Assembly (NCBI RefSeq): GCF_001721645.1
Contig: NZ_CP017141.1
Span: forward strand, 3,720,001-3,784,000
Direction: 5' to 3'
DNA length: 64,000 nucleotides
Source: Pedobacter steynii
GTDB lineage: Bacteria > Bacteroidota > Bacteroidia > Sphingobacteriales > Sphingobacteriaceae
Shown here in pieces: positions 32,758 to 40,601 of this stretch (position 1 is its first letter; each line of letters opens with the position of its first letter). A program made the position numbers and the translations under genes. Under the pieces are notes generated by a model that was given only the letters and a program-made list of their open reading frames with translations, did no database searches and was not told the origin of the DNA.

Positions 32758-33311
32758 GGAATGATTTTTCTGATGACTTTTGCCGGATTGCCCACAGCAA
32801 GGGAATCGTCAGGAATATCTTTCGTAACTACAGAACCTGCTCCGATCACACACCTGCTTCCGATGGTTACCCCGGGACAAACAATTGTTCCGCCGCCTAT
32901 CCAGCAGTCGTCACCGATGATAATCGGCTTAGAAAATTCTACACTTTTTCTTAGTTCCGGATCCAATGGGTGCGAAGCGGTATAGAGCTGTACGCCCGGG
33001 GCGAAAAACACACTGCTGCCAATCTTAACCGGCATGCCATCCAATACCACACAGTTGACATTAAAATATACATTCTCCCCGCAAAAGATATTGTATCCGT
33101 AATCACAAAAAAACGGGGGCTCTATATATAAGCTTTTAGGCGCATTAGGAATCAGCTTAGCTAAAATGGCTTTCCCTTTTTCATTCAGAATATATTCTTT
33201 GATATTCAGTTCATATAAGAGCTGCTTACAATACAGGCGCTCTTTTACAAGGGTTTCATCTCCGGCGAGGTAAGGTTCACCTGCAATCATTTTCTCTTTC
33301 TCTGTTCTCAT
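32745..33311 (-). CDS. maa: Sugar O-acetyltransferase, maltose acetyltransferase type
   Basis: Protein of 188 residues. The N-terminal Mac domain (MIAGEPYLAGDETLVKERLYCKQLLYELN) and the left-handed beta-helix of hexapeptide repeats (IIIGDDCWIGGGTIVCPGVTIGSRCVIGAGSVVTKDIP) define the LacA/Maa/NodL family. LYTASHPLDPELR holds the catalytic His. It transfers acetyl groups from acetyl-CoA to a sugar hydroxyl in the cytoplasm. It stands alone and is convergent with the sulfatase operon. Confidence 0.9.
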   Translation of the reverse strand: MRTEKEKMIAGEPYLAGDETLVKERLYCKQLLYELNIKEYILNEKGKAILAKLIPNAPKSLYIEPPFFCDYGYNIFCGENVYFNVNCVVLDGMPVKIGSSVFFAPGVQLYTASHPLDPELRKSVEFSKPIIIGDDCWIGGGTIVCPGVTIGSRCVIGAGSVVTKDIPDDSLAVGNPAKVIRKIIPENK

Positions 33312-33442
33312 GAGATTAAGATAGGAGATTTTTCCTAAATATCCATTCTGACCTTGCAGCTCGGTTGAATATAACTAAGCCAGGTTTTGGTTATGCTAAT
33401 ATTTTTAGTAAATTGCAGGGTTGAATTTTATTGCAGCATCAA

Positions 33443-34051
33443 ATGGAACAGCTGAGCTTTTTTAAAGAAGAAGGACATACGCCCGGACTCCCAGTATCCT
33501 TATTGGATTATCGTCCTGAATTGTTTGGAGCAGCAGAGGGTGGAGCACTGATGGAGCGGTTGATCAAAGAATCGGCCTGGAAACAGCGGATAGTGAAAAT
33601 GTACGATAAAGAGGTGGTTACGCCGAGGCTAACGGCCTGGTATGGGGATCCTGAAGCTTACAACTATACTGTGCAGGGGAAATCGGCCCCTTTACCATGG
33701 ACTGATGATTTACTCCTGATCCGTGAGAAAGTGGAGCCCATTGCCGGTATTTCCTTTAATAGTGTGCTTTTGAATTATTACCGGGATGGCAATGACTCGG
33801 TGGCCTGGCATAGCGACAATGAAAAGGCGCTGGGTACGCATCCTGTAATTGCTTCGGTCACTTTTGGCCAGGTACGTAATTTTGATATCCGGAATAAGGC
33901 AGATCATGGCCTGAAATACTCCATCAGACTGGAACATGGCTCGTTGATGATCATGAAGGGCGATCTGCAGGTCAACTGGGACCACCGGATTGCAAAGTCT
34001 GTCAGGCCAATGAAAGAAAGGCTGAACCTGACTTTCAGGGTGGTGATCTAA
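33443..34051 (+). CDS. alkB: AlkB-like 2-oxoglutarate dioxygenase
   Basis: Protein of 202 residues. The iron ligands are H123 and D125 in WHSDNE and H181 in WDHR; the 2-oxoglutarate-binding arginines lie in RLNLTFR near the C-terminus. Spacing and length fit the ALKBH2/3-like class of bacterial AlkB proteins that remove alkyl lesions from DNA or RNA bases. The ATG at 33443 is preferred over the TTG at 33431. It is a single gene convergent with the phosphoesterase gene. Confidence 0.88.
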   Translation: MEQLSFFKEEGHTPGLPVSLLDYRPELFGAAEGGALMERLIKESAWKQRIVKMYDKEVVTPRLTAWYGDPEAYNYTVQGKSAPLPWTDDLLLIREKVEPIAGISFNSVLLNYYRDGNDSVAWHSDNEKALGTHPVIASVTFGQVRNFDIRNKADHGLKYSIRLEHGSLMIMKGDLQVNWDHRIAKSVRPMKERLNLTFRVVI

Positions 34052-34078
34052 AAGCGTATTGATTTAGAATTTATGGAA

Positions 34079-35167
34079 TCAGGCCTCGAGCAGATGCTCC
34101 AGTTCCGCTTCTTCCAGGACAATTCGGATAGGGCCTGATTCCGGATTGAATTTCCATTTGATCAGCTTGATTTTTCCTCCTTCCAGTTCTATTCCCGTAA
34201 TGTCCCCGTCGTTAAAACAACAGCAGCCGGTATTAAAATAGGTGTTTTTAGAATAGTTCAATCTGGGCGAAGTATCCCCACTGATTTTTCCAGCGGCCAG
34301 CTCTGCTTCTATCTTTTGGATTTGTGCCTGATCTCCCTTTTCCTTTGCAGCTTCCAGCCGTATATAAGTCCGTTCCAGGTGGGTCAGGGAATTGAATACC
34401 GGTTGGTGGGTATGCCCGGTAATCAGGGCAAGTCCGGATTGTTTTGCCGTCCATTCGTACATGATGGCATTGTGTGCAGATTTCAGCTGACTGTCGTAAG
34501 CCGGGGTATTGGGGTTGATGCGAAGATAGGCCTGGAGTGGGCCCCAAATATTGGAAACAAACCATTTGCTAAACCAGTTGCCATCGCTTTGCAAATCTCC
34601 CTGATGGCCATGGGTCATGAATACCGACAACAATTGGTCTTTCAGCGGGATCTGAAGGATGACCCCTTCATAAATCCTTATCTTTTGCCCGTAGACCTTT
34701 TCGAGTGTAAAAGCGGCAAGCGGATCATTGTCCCAATATAGGTCATGGTTACCGAAGATTTTAATGAAAGCGTTCCTTTCCAGGAAAAGCTTTTCATGCT
34801 CGAAGGTTTCTTTGTTGTTTTTAACCACCCCAATCAGGGTGTTTTTCCAAAGCTCTTCACTATCTCCTAAGCTGCAAAACAGGTAGTCCTGTTCATTATA
34901 ATACCGGAGTGCGGCCAGGTAATTTTTCTCCGACAGGGCGAAATCATCGCTATAATTTCTATTGCCTTTGTGCTGATCCGAAAAGATGATCAGTTTGGAG
35001 GATGGATCAAATTCAATCAGCTGTCCTCGTTTACCGGGTTCTTTCCTGATTTTATTAAATAAAGTAGTCAGGGCTTCATGCACACGCTGCTCATCCGGTC
35101 TGGAGGAATATTTATTGGCCAGTCTGATGATTGGTCCGGTAAGCAGCTTTTGTAAAAGTTTGCGCAT
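34079..35167 (-). CDS. Cytoplasmic metallophosphoesterase
   Basis: Protein of 362 residues. Motifs in order: LIIFSDQHKGNRNYSDD (DxH-like), SLGDSEELW (GD), IFGNHDLYWDND (GNHD), FMTHGHQGD and ITGHTHQP (GHxH). There is no signal peptide. An insert of ~40 charged residues (LEAAKEKGDQAQIQKIEAELAAG) separates the last motif from the C-terminal strands. It belongs to the calcineurin-like superfamily, but the insertion is not one I can tie to a subfamily. Substrate unknown. Confidence 0.83.
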   Translation of the reverse strand: MRKLLQKLLTGPIIRLANKYSSRPDEQRVHEALTTLFNKIRKEPGKRGQLIEFDPSSKLIIFSDQHKGNRNYSDDFALSEKNYLAALRYYNEQDYLFCSLGDSEELWKNTLIGVVKNNKETFEHEKLFLERNAFIKIFGNHDLYWDNDPLAAFTLEKVYGQKIRIYEGVILQIPLKDQLLSVFMTHGHQGDLQSDGNWFSKWFVSNIWGPLQAYLRINPNTPAYDSQLKSAHNAIMYEWTAKQSGLALITGHTHQPVFNSLTHLERTYIRLEAAKEKGDQAQIQKIEAELAAGKISGDTSPRLNYSKNTYFNTGCCCFNDGDITGIELEGGKIKLIKWKFNPESGPIRIVLEEAELEHLLEA

Positions 35168-35219
35168 ATATATAGGTGGAACAGGAAATAAGGACTATTG
35201 TTTTAAGAAGGATAAGACA

Positions 35220-36038
35220 TCAGATCTGTAAGCTAAGTTTAGAAGGGGTGATGCCATAAGTCTTCTTAAATGCAAAAGAAAAATGGGAGAGGTCTTTAAA
35301 GCCAACATCCAGGTAAACATCGGATACTTTCACCCCCTTTTCTTTGATTAAAAAATAGGCATCCTTTAAGCGTTGTTGCTGAAGCCACCTGTTCGGCGAG
35401 GTATTAAAAATCCTTTCGAAATCTCTTTTGAAAGTAGCGAGGCTTCTTCCGGTCAGGTAAGCATACCGGTTCAGGTCTACATTGAACTTGTAATGCTCTG
35501 TCATATAGGCTTCCAGATCAATTTTACCAGGCTCATTGAAATCAAACAGCACATCCTGTAATGCCGGATTGGTTTCCATCAAAATCATAACGGCCTCTTT
35601 CACCTTCAAACTTGTCAGCGCTTTATTTAGCGGTCTGGTCTCATCCAGGTAGGGGGTCAGTGAATTCATGTAATTCCTGAACAAAGGGTTCGGTTTTAAG
35701 AGCAGTGCATTTTCCCCGCAATACAGTCCGCCCGACTGGAGCTGGTGTTCTGCACTGATGCTTCGCAACAGCTGTTGATCTAAAAAGATGCTAACTGCCC
35801 GAAAGGCACCACCCGGAGGAGGTTCTTTCGAAAATCTGGCCAAGCGGTTTCTTCTGAAAAAACGGAGATCACCTTCTTTAAAAAGATGTGTTTTTCCATC
35901 AATGAAGACCTCCATGGTCCCGGAAATATTATAGCCCAGGCTATGCTCTGCAATAAATTGCTCTCCTGATCTGCTTTTGTGTAAATAACAGGAAAACAGG
36001 ATATCCGGACGTTTCTTTTTTTCTTCTTGTTGAGGCAT
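35220..36038 (-). CDS. AraC-family transcriptional regulator
   Basis: Protein of 272 residues. The N-terminal cupin-like sensor contains ISGTMEVFIDGKTHLFKEGDLRFFRRN. The C-terminal AraC domain has two helix-turn-helix units: YAYLTGRSLATFKRDFERIFNTSPNRWLQQQRL and VSDVYLDVGFKDLSHFSFAFKKTYGITPSKL. It lies 42 bp downstream of, and on the same strand as, an SDR gene, which is a common pairing in Bacteroidota. It probably controls that oxidoreductase gene. Confidence 0.88.
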   Translation of the reverse strand: MPQQEEKKKRPDILFSCYLHKSRSGEQFIAEHSLGYNISGTMEVFIDGKTHLFKEGDLRFFRRNRLARFSKEPPPGGAFRAVSIFLDQQLLRSISAEHQLQSGGLYCGENALLLKPNPLFRNYMNSLTPYLDETRPLNKALTSLKVKEAVMILMETNPALQDVLFDFNEPGKIDLEAYMTEHYKFNVDLNRYAYLTGRSLATFKRDFERIFNTSPNRWLQQQRLKDAYFLIKEKGVKVSDVYLDVGFKDLSHFSFAFKKTYGITPSKLSLQI

Positions 36039-36080
36039 TTGAATGAATCCTAATATAAATGTAAACAGAATCGCCTGATT

Positions 36081-36983
36081 CTAACTGGTTGCGGCCTGAT
36101 AATTCTTTAGTTCGGAAATTACTTTCCCTTCAGGAGTGTCCAGGAAATTTACCGCCTCCTCATGATCGGTAGAAATGCTGATGCTTTCCCATTTTTCAAG
36201 CTCTGCCTTTTTCAGGGTATCCGAAGTTTTTACAATGGAGATGGCTTCGCTGCCAAGAACCAGGTGTATGGGCGGTTTCGGGTGATCTGTCAGGTTGATC
36301 ATCACCTTTGCTGCTTTATCCGGATCTCCCATTGGGACATAACCGCCACTTTTTATAAAATCCGACATCCGGCCAACGGTACTTTCATATCCTTCGATTT
36401 CACGTGCAAAGCTCATGGATTCTCCAGCCCAATCTGTGCGAAAGCCGCCGGGTTCTACGCAGGTGACATAAATACCGAGAGGGGCAACCTCTTTAGCAAG
36501 GGCCTCTGAAAAACCTCCCAATCCAAATTTTGCAGCCTGATACATCGTGAGTCCGGGGCCACCAACCCGTCCGCCGACCGAGCTGATCTGAAGGATTCTT
36601 CCTGAACCCTGATTGCGCATGTAAGGCAGTACCGCACGCGTGATTTCTATGGGTGCATAGAGGTTTGTTTCTATCTGACAGCGCACCTGCTGATCGCTGA
36701 AAGCTTCTGCTGCACCTGTGATTCCGAATCCTGCATTGTTCACCAGGACATCAATTCTTCCGAAACGGGCGATGGCTGCAACGACAGACTGATAGACCTC
36801 ATCATAGTCTGTCACATCCAGCTGTATAGGATAAATCTGACCTGGATATTTTTCGAGCAGGTCATTTAATTGTTCTGGTTTCCTGGCTGTGGCGGCTACA
36901 CAATCGCCATTAGCCAGTACTGCTGCTGTGAGGCTTCGTCCAAGCCCTCTGGAACTACCTGTAATAAACCAAACTTTTGTCAT
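36081..36983 (-). CDS. SDR-family oxidoreductase
   Basis: Protein of 300 residues with TGSSRGLGRSL (cofactor), NNAGFGITGAAE, catalytic Ser in ISSVGGRVG, and the Tyr/Lys pair in YQAAKFGLGGFSEAL. The C-terminal extension is longer than in FabG-like enzymes, which fits the retinol-dehydrogenase-like SDRs common in Bacteroidota. A TTG at 37007 overlaps a promoter box, so the ATG at 36983 is chosen. An AraC regulator follows in the same operon. The substrate is unknown. Confidence 0.87.
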   Translation of the reverse strand: MTKVWFITGSSRGLGRSLTAAVLANGDCVAATARKPEQLNDLLEKYPGQIYPIQLDVTDYDEVYQSVVAAIARFGRIDVLVNNAGFGITGAAEAFSDQQVRCQIETNLYAPIEITRAVLPYMRNQGSGRILQISSVGGRVGGPGLTMYQAAKFGLGGFSEALAKEVAPLGIYVTCVEPGGFRTDWAGESMSFAREIEGYESTVGRMSDFIKSGGYVPMGDPDKAAKVMINLTDHPKPPIHLVLGSEAISIVKTSDTLKKAELEKWESISISTDHEEAVNFLDTPEGKVISELKNYQAATS

Positions 36984-37004
36984 TGCTTCTGAATTTAAGT
37001 AAAG

Positions 37005-37012
37005 CAAAGATA
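37005..37012 (-). promoter_or_regulatory. Promoter -7 box for the SDR/AraC operon
   Basis: The minus strand reads TATCTTTG, matching TAnnTTTG. It leaves a leader of about 15-20 nt before the ATG at 36983. Confidence 0.45.
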
Positions 37013-37104
37013 TGGCTTAAGGGAGGGGAGCGCTTTGTTAAAAAGCTCAATGTGTTTTGTTGAAAAGCTCAGCCTCTTTTCTGCTCTTGCCTCTTTAGCC
37101 CTGA

Positions 37105-37596
37105 TCAGGTTTCAGCTATTCCTGCCATTGCCGTAATGCTGTTGTTTTCTAGCCTTATTTCCAATCCATGTTCCGTATCGATACCATATCTGATGGGGAT
37201 CTGGATGGTCTGGTTGGGAAGGACCCGGATGTAATTGATTTCTTTCAGATGCTGGAAATGTTTACCGGGGGTATTGATATTTAAGGGAGGCTGTCCGGAT
37301 TTGGTCTCGTCCTCATAGTAATGCGCATATAATTTCTGATACCTGCGGAACGACTGCTCCTTAATCTCTATAATAATGTGGTCCAGCTGATCAATAAAGC
37401 TGGAAAAGGTGGCCTCGTAGGCGTCAAGTTCTTCCGCATCCGGTGGCGTATCTATTTCATCTCCCTCTTCATCAAATTCTTCTCCCAGAAATACGGTGAC
37501 CTGCTGCTGTTCAAAATGAGGGATGCTAAAAGTATTTACTGATGAGAAGCCTGCCCAGTCTTCCTCTACTTCTCCCCAAAATTTATGTGCTTTCAT
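37105..37596 (-). CDS. Hypothetical acidic protein
   Basis: Protein of 163 residues, very acidic in the middle (EEFDEEGDEIDTPPDAEELDAYE), starting MKAHKFWGEVEEDWAGFSS and ending in short beta strands (IPIRYGIDTEHGLEIRLENNSITAMAG). The layout resembles DUF6985-like proteins, but I am not certain. There is no signal peptide. It lies 69 bp downstream of the DUF1579-like gene on the same strand. No function is proposed. Confidence 0.6.
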   Translation of the reverse strand: MKAHKFWGEVEEDWAGFSSVNTFSIPHFEQQQVTVFLGEEFDEEGDEIDTPPDAEELDAYEATFSSFIDQLDHIIIEIKEQSFRRYQKLYAHYYEDETKSGQPPLNINTPGKHFQHLKEINYIRVLPNQTIQIPIRYGIDTEHGLEIRLENNSITAMAGIAET

Positions 37597-37665
37597 TTCT
37601 TTATGCTAAAGTTCCTGATTTACCTGGATACAATATAGGATTTCCGCAGAAGAGCAGCTCTGGAT

Positions 37666-38127
37666 TTAAGAAAAATGACCAACTTTGGTTAATTTTATCT
37701 CCATATAAGGCTGCCAGGTGGAATCCGCTATCAGGCGTTCCCAGCTTCCGCTGATGATGTTCCCCTGGGTATTAATTGTCCCGCTGAAACGTTCATTTGC
37801 TCCTTTAATTTCCAGTATTCCATGATTCAGGTTCATCCTGGACCGTTCAGTTTTGCCTTTATGATCATAGGTTTGAATGAAGAAAGACTTTTCTAAGGCA
37901 TCATATCCAATGATCTCGGTAAATTGAAGCCGGTCTTCCCCAAGTCTGGCATCCACCCTGTGCATCAGAAAAAAACCTCCCGGGAGCCATTCGTAAATAT
38001 CCGTGGCTACACATTCAAGCGAAGGCTGATCTGTATTTGCTATGGTATGGCCTGTAGTATTCCATTTGCCGGCAAGTACATTTAAACGTTGCTGCATGAT
38101 ACCTGGTTTGGTTATTGGTGTTTTCAT
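37666..38127 (-). CDS. DUF1579-like small protein
   Basis: Protein of 153 residues. LNVLAGKWNTTGHTI near the start and YEWLPGGFFLMHRVDA ... EIIGYDALEKSFFIQTYDHKG are typical of the DUF1579/lipocalin-like fold that binds small ligands. The ATG at 38127 is chosen over an in-frame TTG at 38163. It has no signal peptide and no partner enzyme. Function unknown. Confidence 0.7.
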   Translation of the reverse strand: MKTPITKPGIMQQRLNVLAGKWNTTGHTIANTDQPSLECVATDIYEWLPGGFFLMHRVDARLGEDRLQFTEIIGYDALEKSFFIQTYDHKGKTERSRMNLNHGILEIKGANERFSGTINTQGNIISGSWERLIADSTWQPYMEIKLTKVGHFS

Positions 38128-38282
38128 TAGCGTAGGCGTTTTGCTTTGTGGGAATTTTCCCAATAAAAATAAAGATAATTGCTTTCAGATTTAGAGATAA
38201 GATGCGGATTCATCAAAATATAAAGGAATATTTCATAAAGCCGGATAAATCTGTAAATTGAAATTTCTTATACCTGTGATTC

Positions 38283-38819
38283 ATGTTTGTATTTGTAAAA
38301 GAAGCGTATCGGAATATTGTGCAGACTGGATCTATCATAGAGAGCTCCCCTTATCTGGCCCGTAAAATGATGCAGTTTATTGATTTCGAAAAACCGCTGC
38401 AGCTTGTTGAGCTGGGAGCGGGGAAGGGAAGCATTACCGGACACCTGCTGGATAAAATGAATTTTCAGTCCAAATTGTCGGGCTTTGAAATGAACCCTGT
38501 ACTTTTTGAAGAACTGAAGAAAGAAAGCGATCCGCGTTTTGTTCCGATTCAGGACGATGTGATGAATATTGCCCGGTATTTCAAAGAAGGGAGTGTGGAT
38601 TATATTATTTCCGGACTTCCACTGGCCAATATGGGTGGATTAAAAAAAGGAAGGCTGCTGAATGATTGTTATCAATTGTTGAAACCTGGCGGATGTTATA
38701 TTCAGTTTCAGTATTGTAAGACAGACCTTGCCCTGATCAAAAGAAATTTTGAAAATGTACATTGTGAGTTTACCTTACTGAATCTTCCTCCGGCTTTTAT
38801 TTATTACGCTGAGAAATAA
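38283..38819 (+). CDS. Class I SAM-dependent methyltransferase, PmtA-like
   Basis: Protein of 178 residues with the SAM-binding motif I VELGAGKGSITGHLLDKM, the acidic residue after strand 2 (SGFEMNPVLFEEL) and ISGLPLANM in motif IV position. The pattern resembles phospholipid N-methyltransferases of the PmtA group and some rRNA-dimethylase-like enzymes. The methyl acceptor is not certain. It is 33 bp upstream of a secreted-protein gene and may share its transcript. Confidence 0.75.
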   Translation: MFVFVKEAYRNIVQTGSIIESSPYLARKMMQFIDFEKPLQLVELGAGKGSITGHLLDKMNFQSKLSGFEMNPVLFEELKKESDPRFVPIQDDVMNIARYFKEGSVDYIISGLPLANMGGLKKGRLLNDCYQLLKPGGCYIQFQYCKTDLALIKRNFENVHCEFTLLNLPPAFIYYAEK

Positions 38820-38852
38820 GAATTACCTTTATATCACCATTAACGTGATACG

Positions 38853-39611
38853 ATGATTTTAAATTTTAAGAAAACGCGCTATAGCATTTTATTGACTTCC
38901 CTTGTAGTCTTGTTGTTCCCTTTTATGACTTCCGCTCAGGAGGAACTTCCCTGGAAAGAAGCCAGTCCCAGTAGTCAGGCTTATCATAAATACAGACAAA
39001 AGAACACCGTACCTCCATATGGTTTAGCCAGGGTGAAAACACTGATCGCGGCTATAAAGCCTGCGGAAGATGAAACCTGGAAGCTGAGTAATAAAACTTA
39101 TATGGCGCTATCGCTAAGGGAGAAGTTTACTTATCACATGATTCATGCAGAAGTATCCAGTCAGAATTGCGATGTGAGTCCTCCGATTCTGGATGAGGAT
39201 AAGAAAATATTTGGAAACCTTCCCGATGCTTTTGATGAAGCGGCCTGGAGTGAAAGACAGGACAACTTTCTGCTGAGTCACCGGGATTCAGTCATGGCAT
39301 TGATCAGCGCTTCTGTTAAGCGGACAAATCGCGTTGGCCTGAACTATAAAGCTGCTATTGTTGCCGTTAACGGAAAGGAAATGATTCCTTTTTTAATTGA
39401 AACCTATAAACTGGAGCGGAAAGATTACGACCTGCTTACGGTGCTGATGTTATTGATGAAAAAGGGGGAATATAAACCGTTTATGACCTCTGCGTCTTTT
39501 GTTAAATTATATGGCTCGAAAAGTACTTATCTCAGTTTTATCGACTTTAATAAGGCCAATGAAGAGCTAATCATCAACAGGGCTATGGCATTTTACAATG
39601 GGCTCCGTTAA
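38853..39611 (+). CDS. Secreted protein, unknown function
   Basis: Protein of 252 residues with a Sec signal peptide (ends MTSAQE). It is predicted mostly helical (LIAAIKPAEDETWKLSNKTYMALSLREKFTYHMIH), with a single Cys in the mature part, and has no domain I recognise. The 3' end overlaps the formylglycine-generating-enzyme gene by 14 bp, so the two are co-translated and probably work together in the periplasm. It could be a partner of that enzyme. Confidence 0.65.
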   Translation: MILNFKKTRYSILLTSLVVLLFPFMTSAQEELPWKEASPSSQAYHKYRQKNTVPPYGLARVKTLIAAIKPAEDETWKLSNKTYMALSLREKFTYHMIHAEVSSQNCDVSPPILDEDKKIFGNLPDAFDEAAWSERQDNFLLSHRDSVMALISASVKRTNRVGLNYKAAIVAVNGKEMIPFLIETYKLERKDYDLLTVLMLLMKKGEYKPFMTSASFVKLYGSKSTYLSFIDFNKANEELIINRAMAFYNGLR

Positions 39612-40440
39612 ATTCCTACTTTTTTTGCTGCTGAATTGCGGAATGTTTTTCCTGCCGGCCGGATTAAAGGCCCAGAATTCCGGTTTTGTGAAAATCCCTG
39701 CTGGTGAATACTGGATTGGAGGACGTACCCATCAGCTTAATCCTTTAAGAAAAATCCGTGTTGCTGCTTTTTATATAGGGCAGACGGAAATTACCAATCT
39801 GGATTTTGAAGCGTTCGTGAAGGCTACTTCTTATCAGACAGATGCAGAACGACTGGGGAATGCGATGGTTTTTGAGCCCGGGCTGGAAGAGTTTAAATGG
39901 CTCAGGGATAGTACCGCTTTCTGGCGTTTCCCTAATGGAATCAGCCGGGGAGGAATTGAGGATAAAATGGACCATCCGGTAACCAGCATCAGTTATGCAG
40001 ATGCTGAAGCTTATTGCAAATGGGCAAAAGTCAGGCTGCCGACTTTAGATGAGTGGGAGATTGCTTCCCGTGCCGGTGCTAAAAGCACTTATTTCTGGGG
40101 GGAAGATCAGGACAAAATCAATATTTATGCGAATATCTGGAATGGGAGGGACCACCTGAGTGCCGATACCTCAGATGGTTATCTCTATACTTCGCCGGTA
40201 GGAAGTTTTAAACCCAATGCTTTAGGTTTGTATGATCTGTACGGAAATGTGTTTGAGTTTTGCGAAGGCAGTTTAAAGAATGATTCCAAAACGCGGAAAG
40301 TCGTGCATGCCCGGGGAGGCTCCTGGTGGTGCAGCAGGAATTCCTGTAGCTTTTTCAACTCTGTAGATATCGGAAGGGTAAGTCCTCACGCTTCTTTTAG
40401 CAACCAGGGATTTAGAACCGTCGAAATGACGCTTGAGTAG
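39598..40440 (+). CDS. Secreted formylglycine-generating enzyme (FGE-sulfatase domain)
   Basis: Protein of 280 residues with signal peptide (ends LKAQ) and one FGE-sulfatase domain: FVKIPAGEYWIGG, FYIGQTEITNLDFEAFVK, VRLPTLDEWEIASRAGA, ALGLYDLYGNVFEFCEG, ARGGSWWCSRNSC. The last motif has both active-site cysteines (C245 and C250) in the C-x4-C spacing of genuine FGE, which binds copper and converts the sulfatase Cys to formylglycine. Many SUMF1-like Bacteroidota proteins lack them. It is thus a good candidate to mature the two Cys-type sulfatases encoded 7-11 kb upstream. It overlaps the preceding gene by 14 bp. Confidence 0.85.
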   Translation: MGSVKFLLFLLLNCGMFFLPAGLKAQNSGFVKIPAGEYWIGGRTHQLNPLRKIRVAAFYIGQTEITNLDFEAFVKATSYQTDAERLGNAMVFEPGLEEFKWLRDSTAFWRFPNGISRGGIEDKMDHPVTSISYADAEAYCKWAKVRLPTLDEWEIASRAGAKSTYFWGEDQDKINIYANIWNGRDHLSADTSDGYLYTSPVGSFKPNALGLYDLYGNVFEFCEGSLKNDSKTRKVVHARGGSWWCSRNSCSFFNSVDIGRVSPHASFSNQGFRTVEMTLE

Positions 40441-40601
40441 GCTGATAAGCCCGTTTTTACAAAAACTTCAAAATATTTCCGGATTTAGTGTAACCTTTTA
40501 CCAGGGGAGTCCGTCTTATATCCAGACAAATTAATCACCAAAAACCCATTCACATATGTTCAGGATATGCTTAAAAGCGTATGTGGAAAAACTATGCCCA
40601 T

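Noticed and set aside
37105..38127. The acidic hypothetical and DUF1579-like genes as a toxin-antitoxin pair
   Set aside because: They are 69 bp apart, both are too long for typical pairs and neither has a toxin-like fold.
40437..40457. GGCT-GATA-AGCC followed by Ts as a terminator after the FGE gene
   Set aside because: The stem is only 4 bp.
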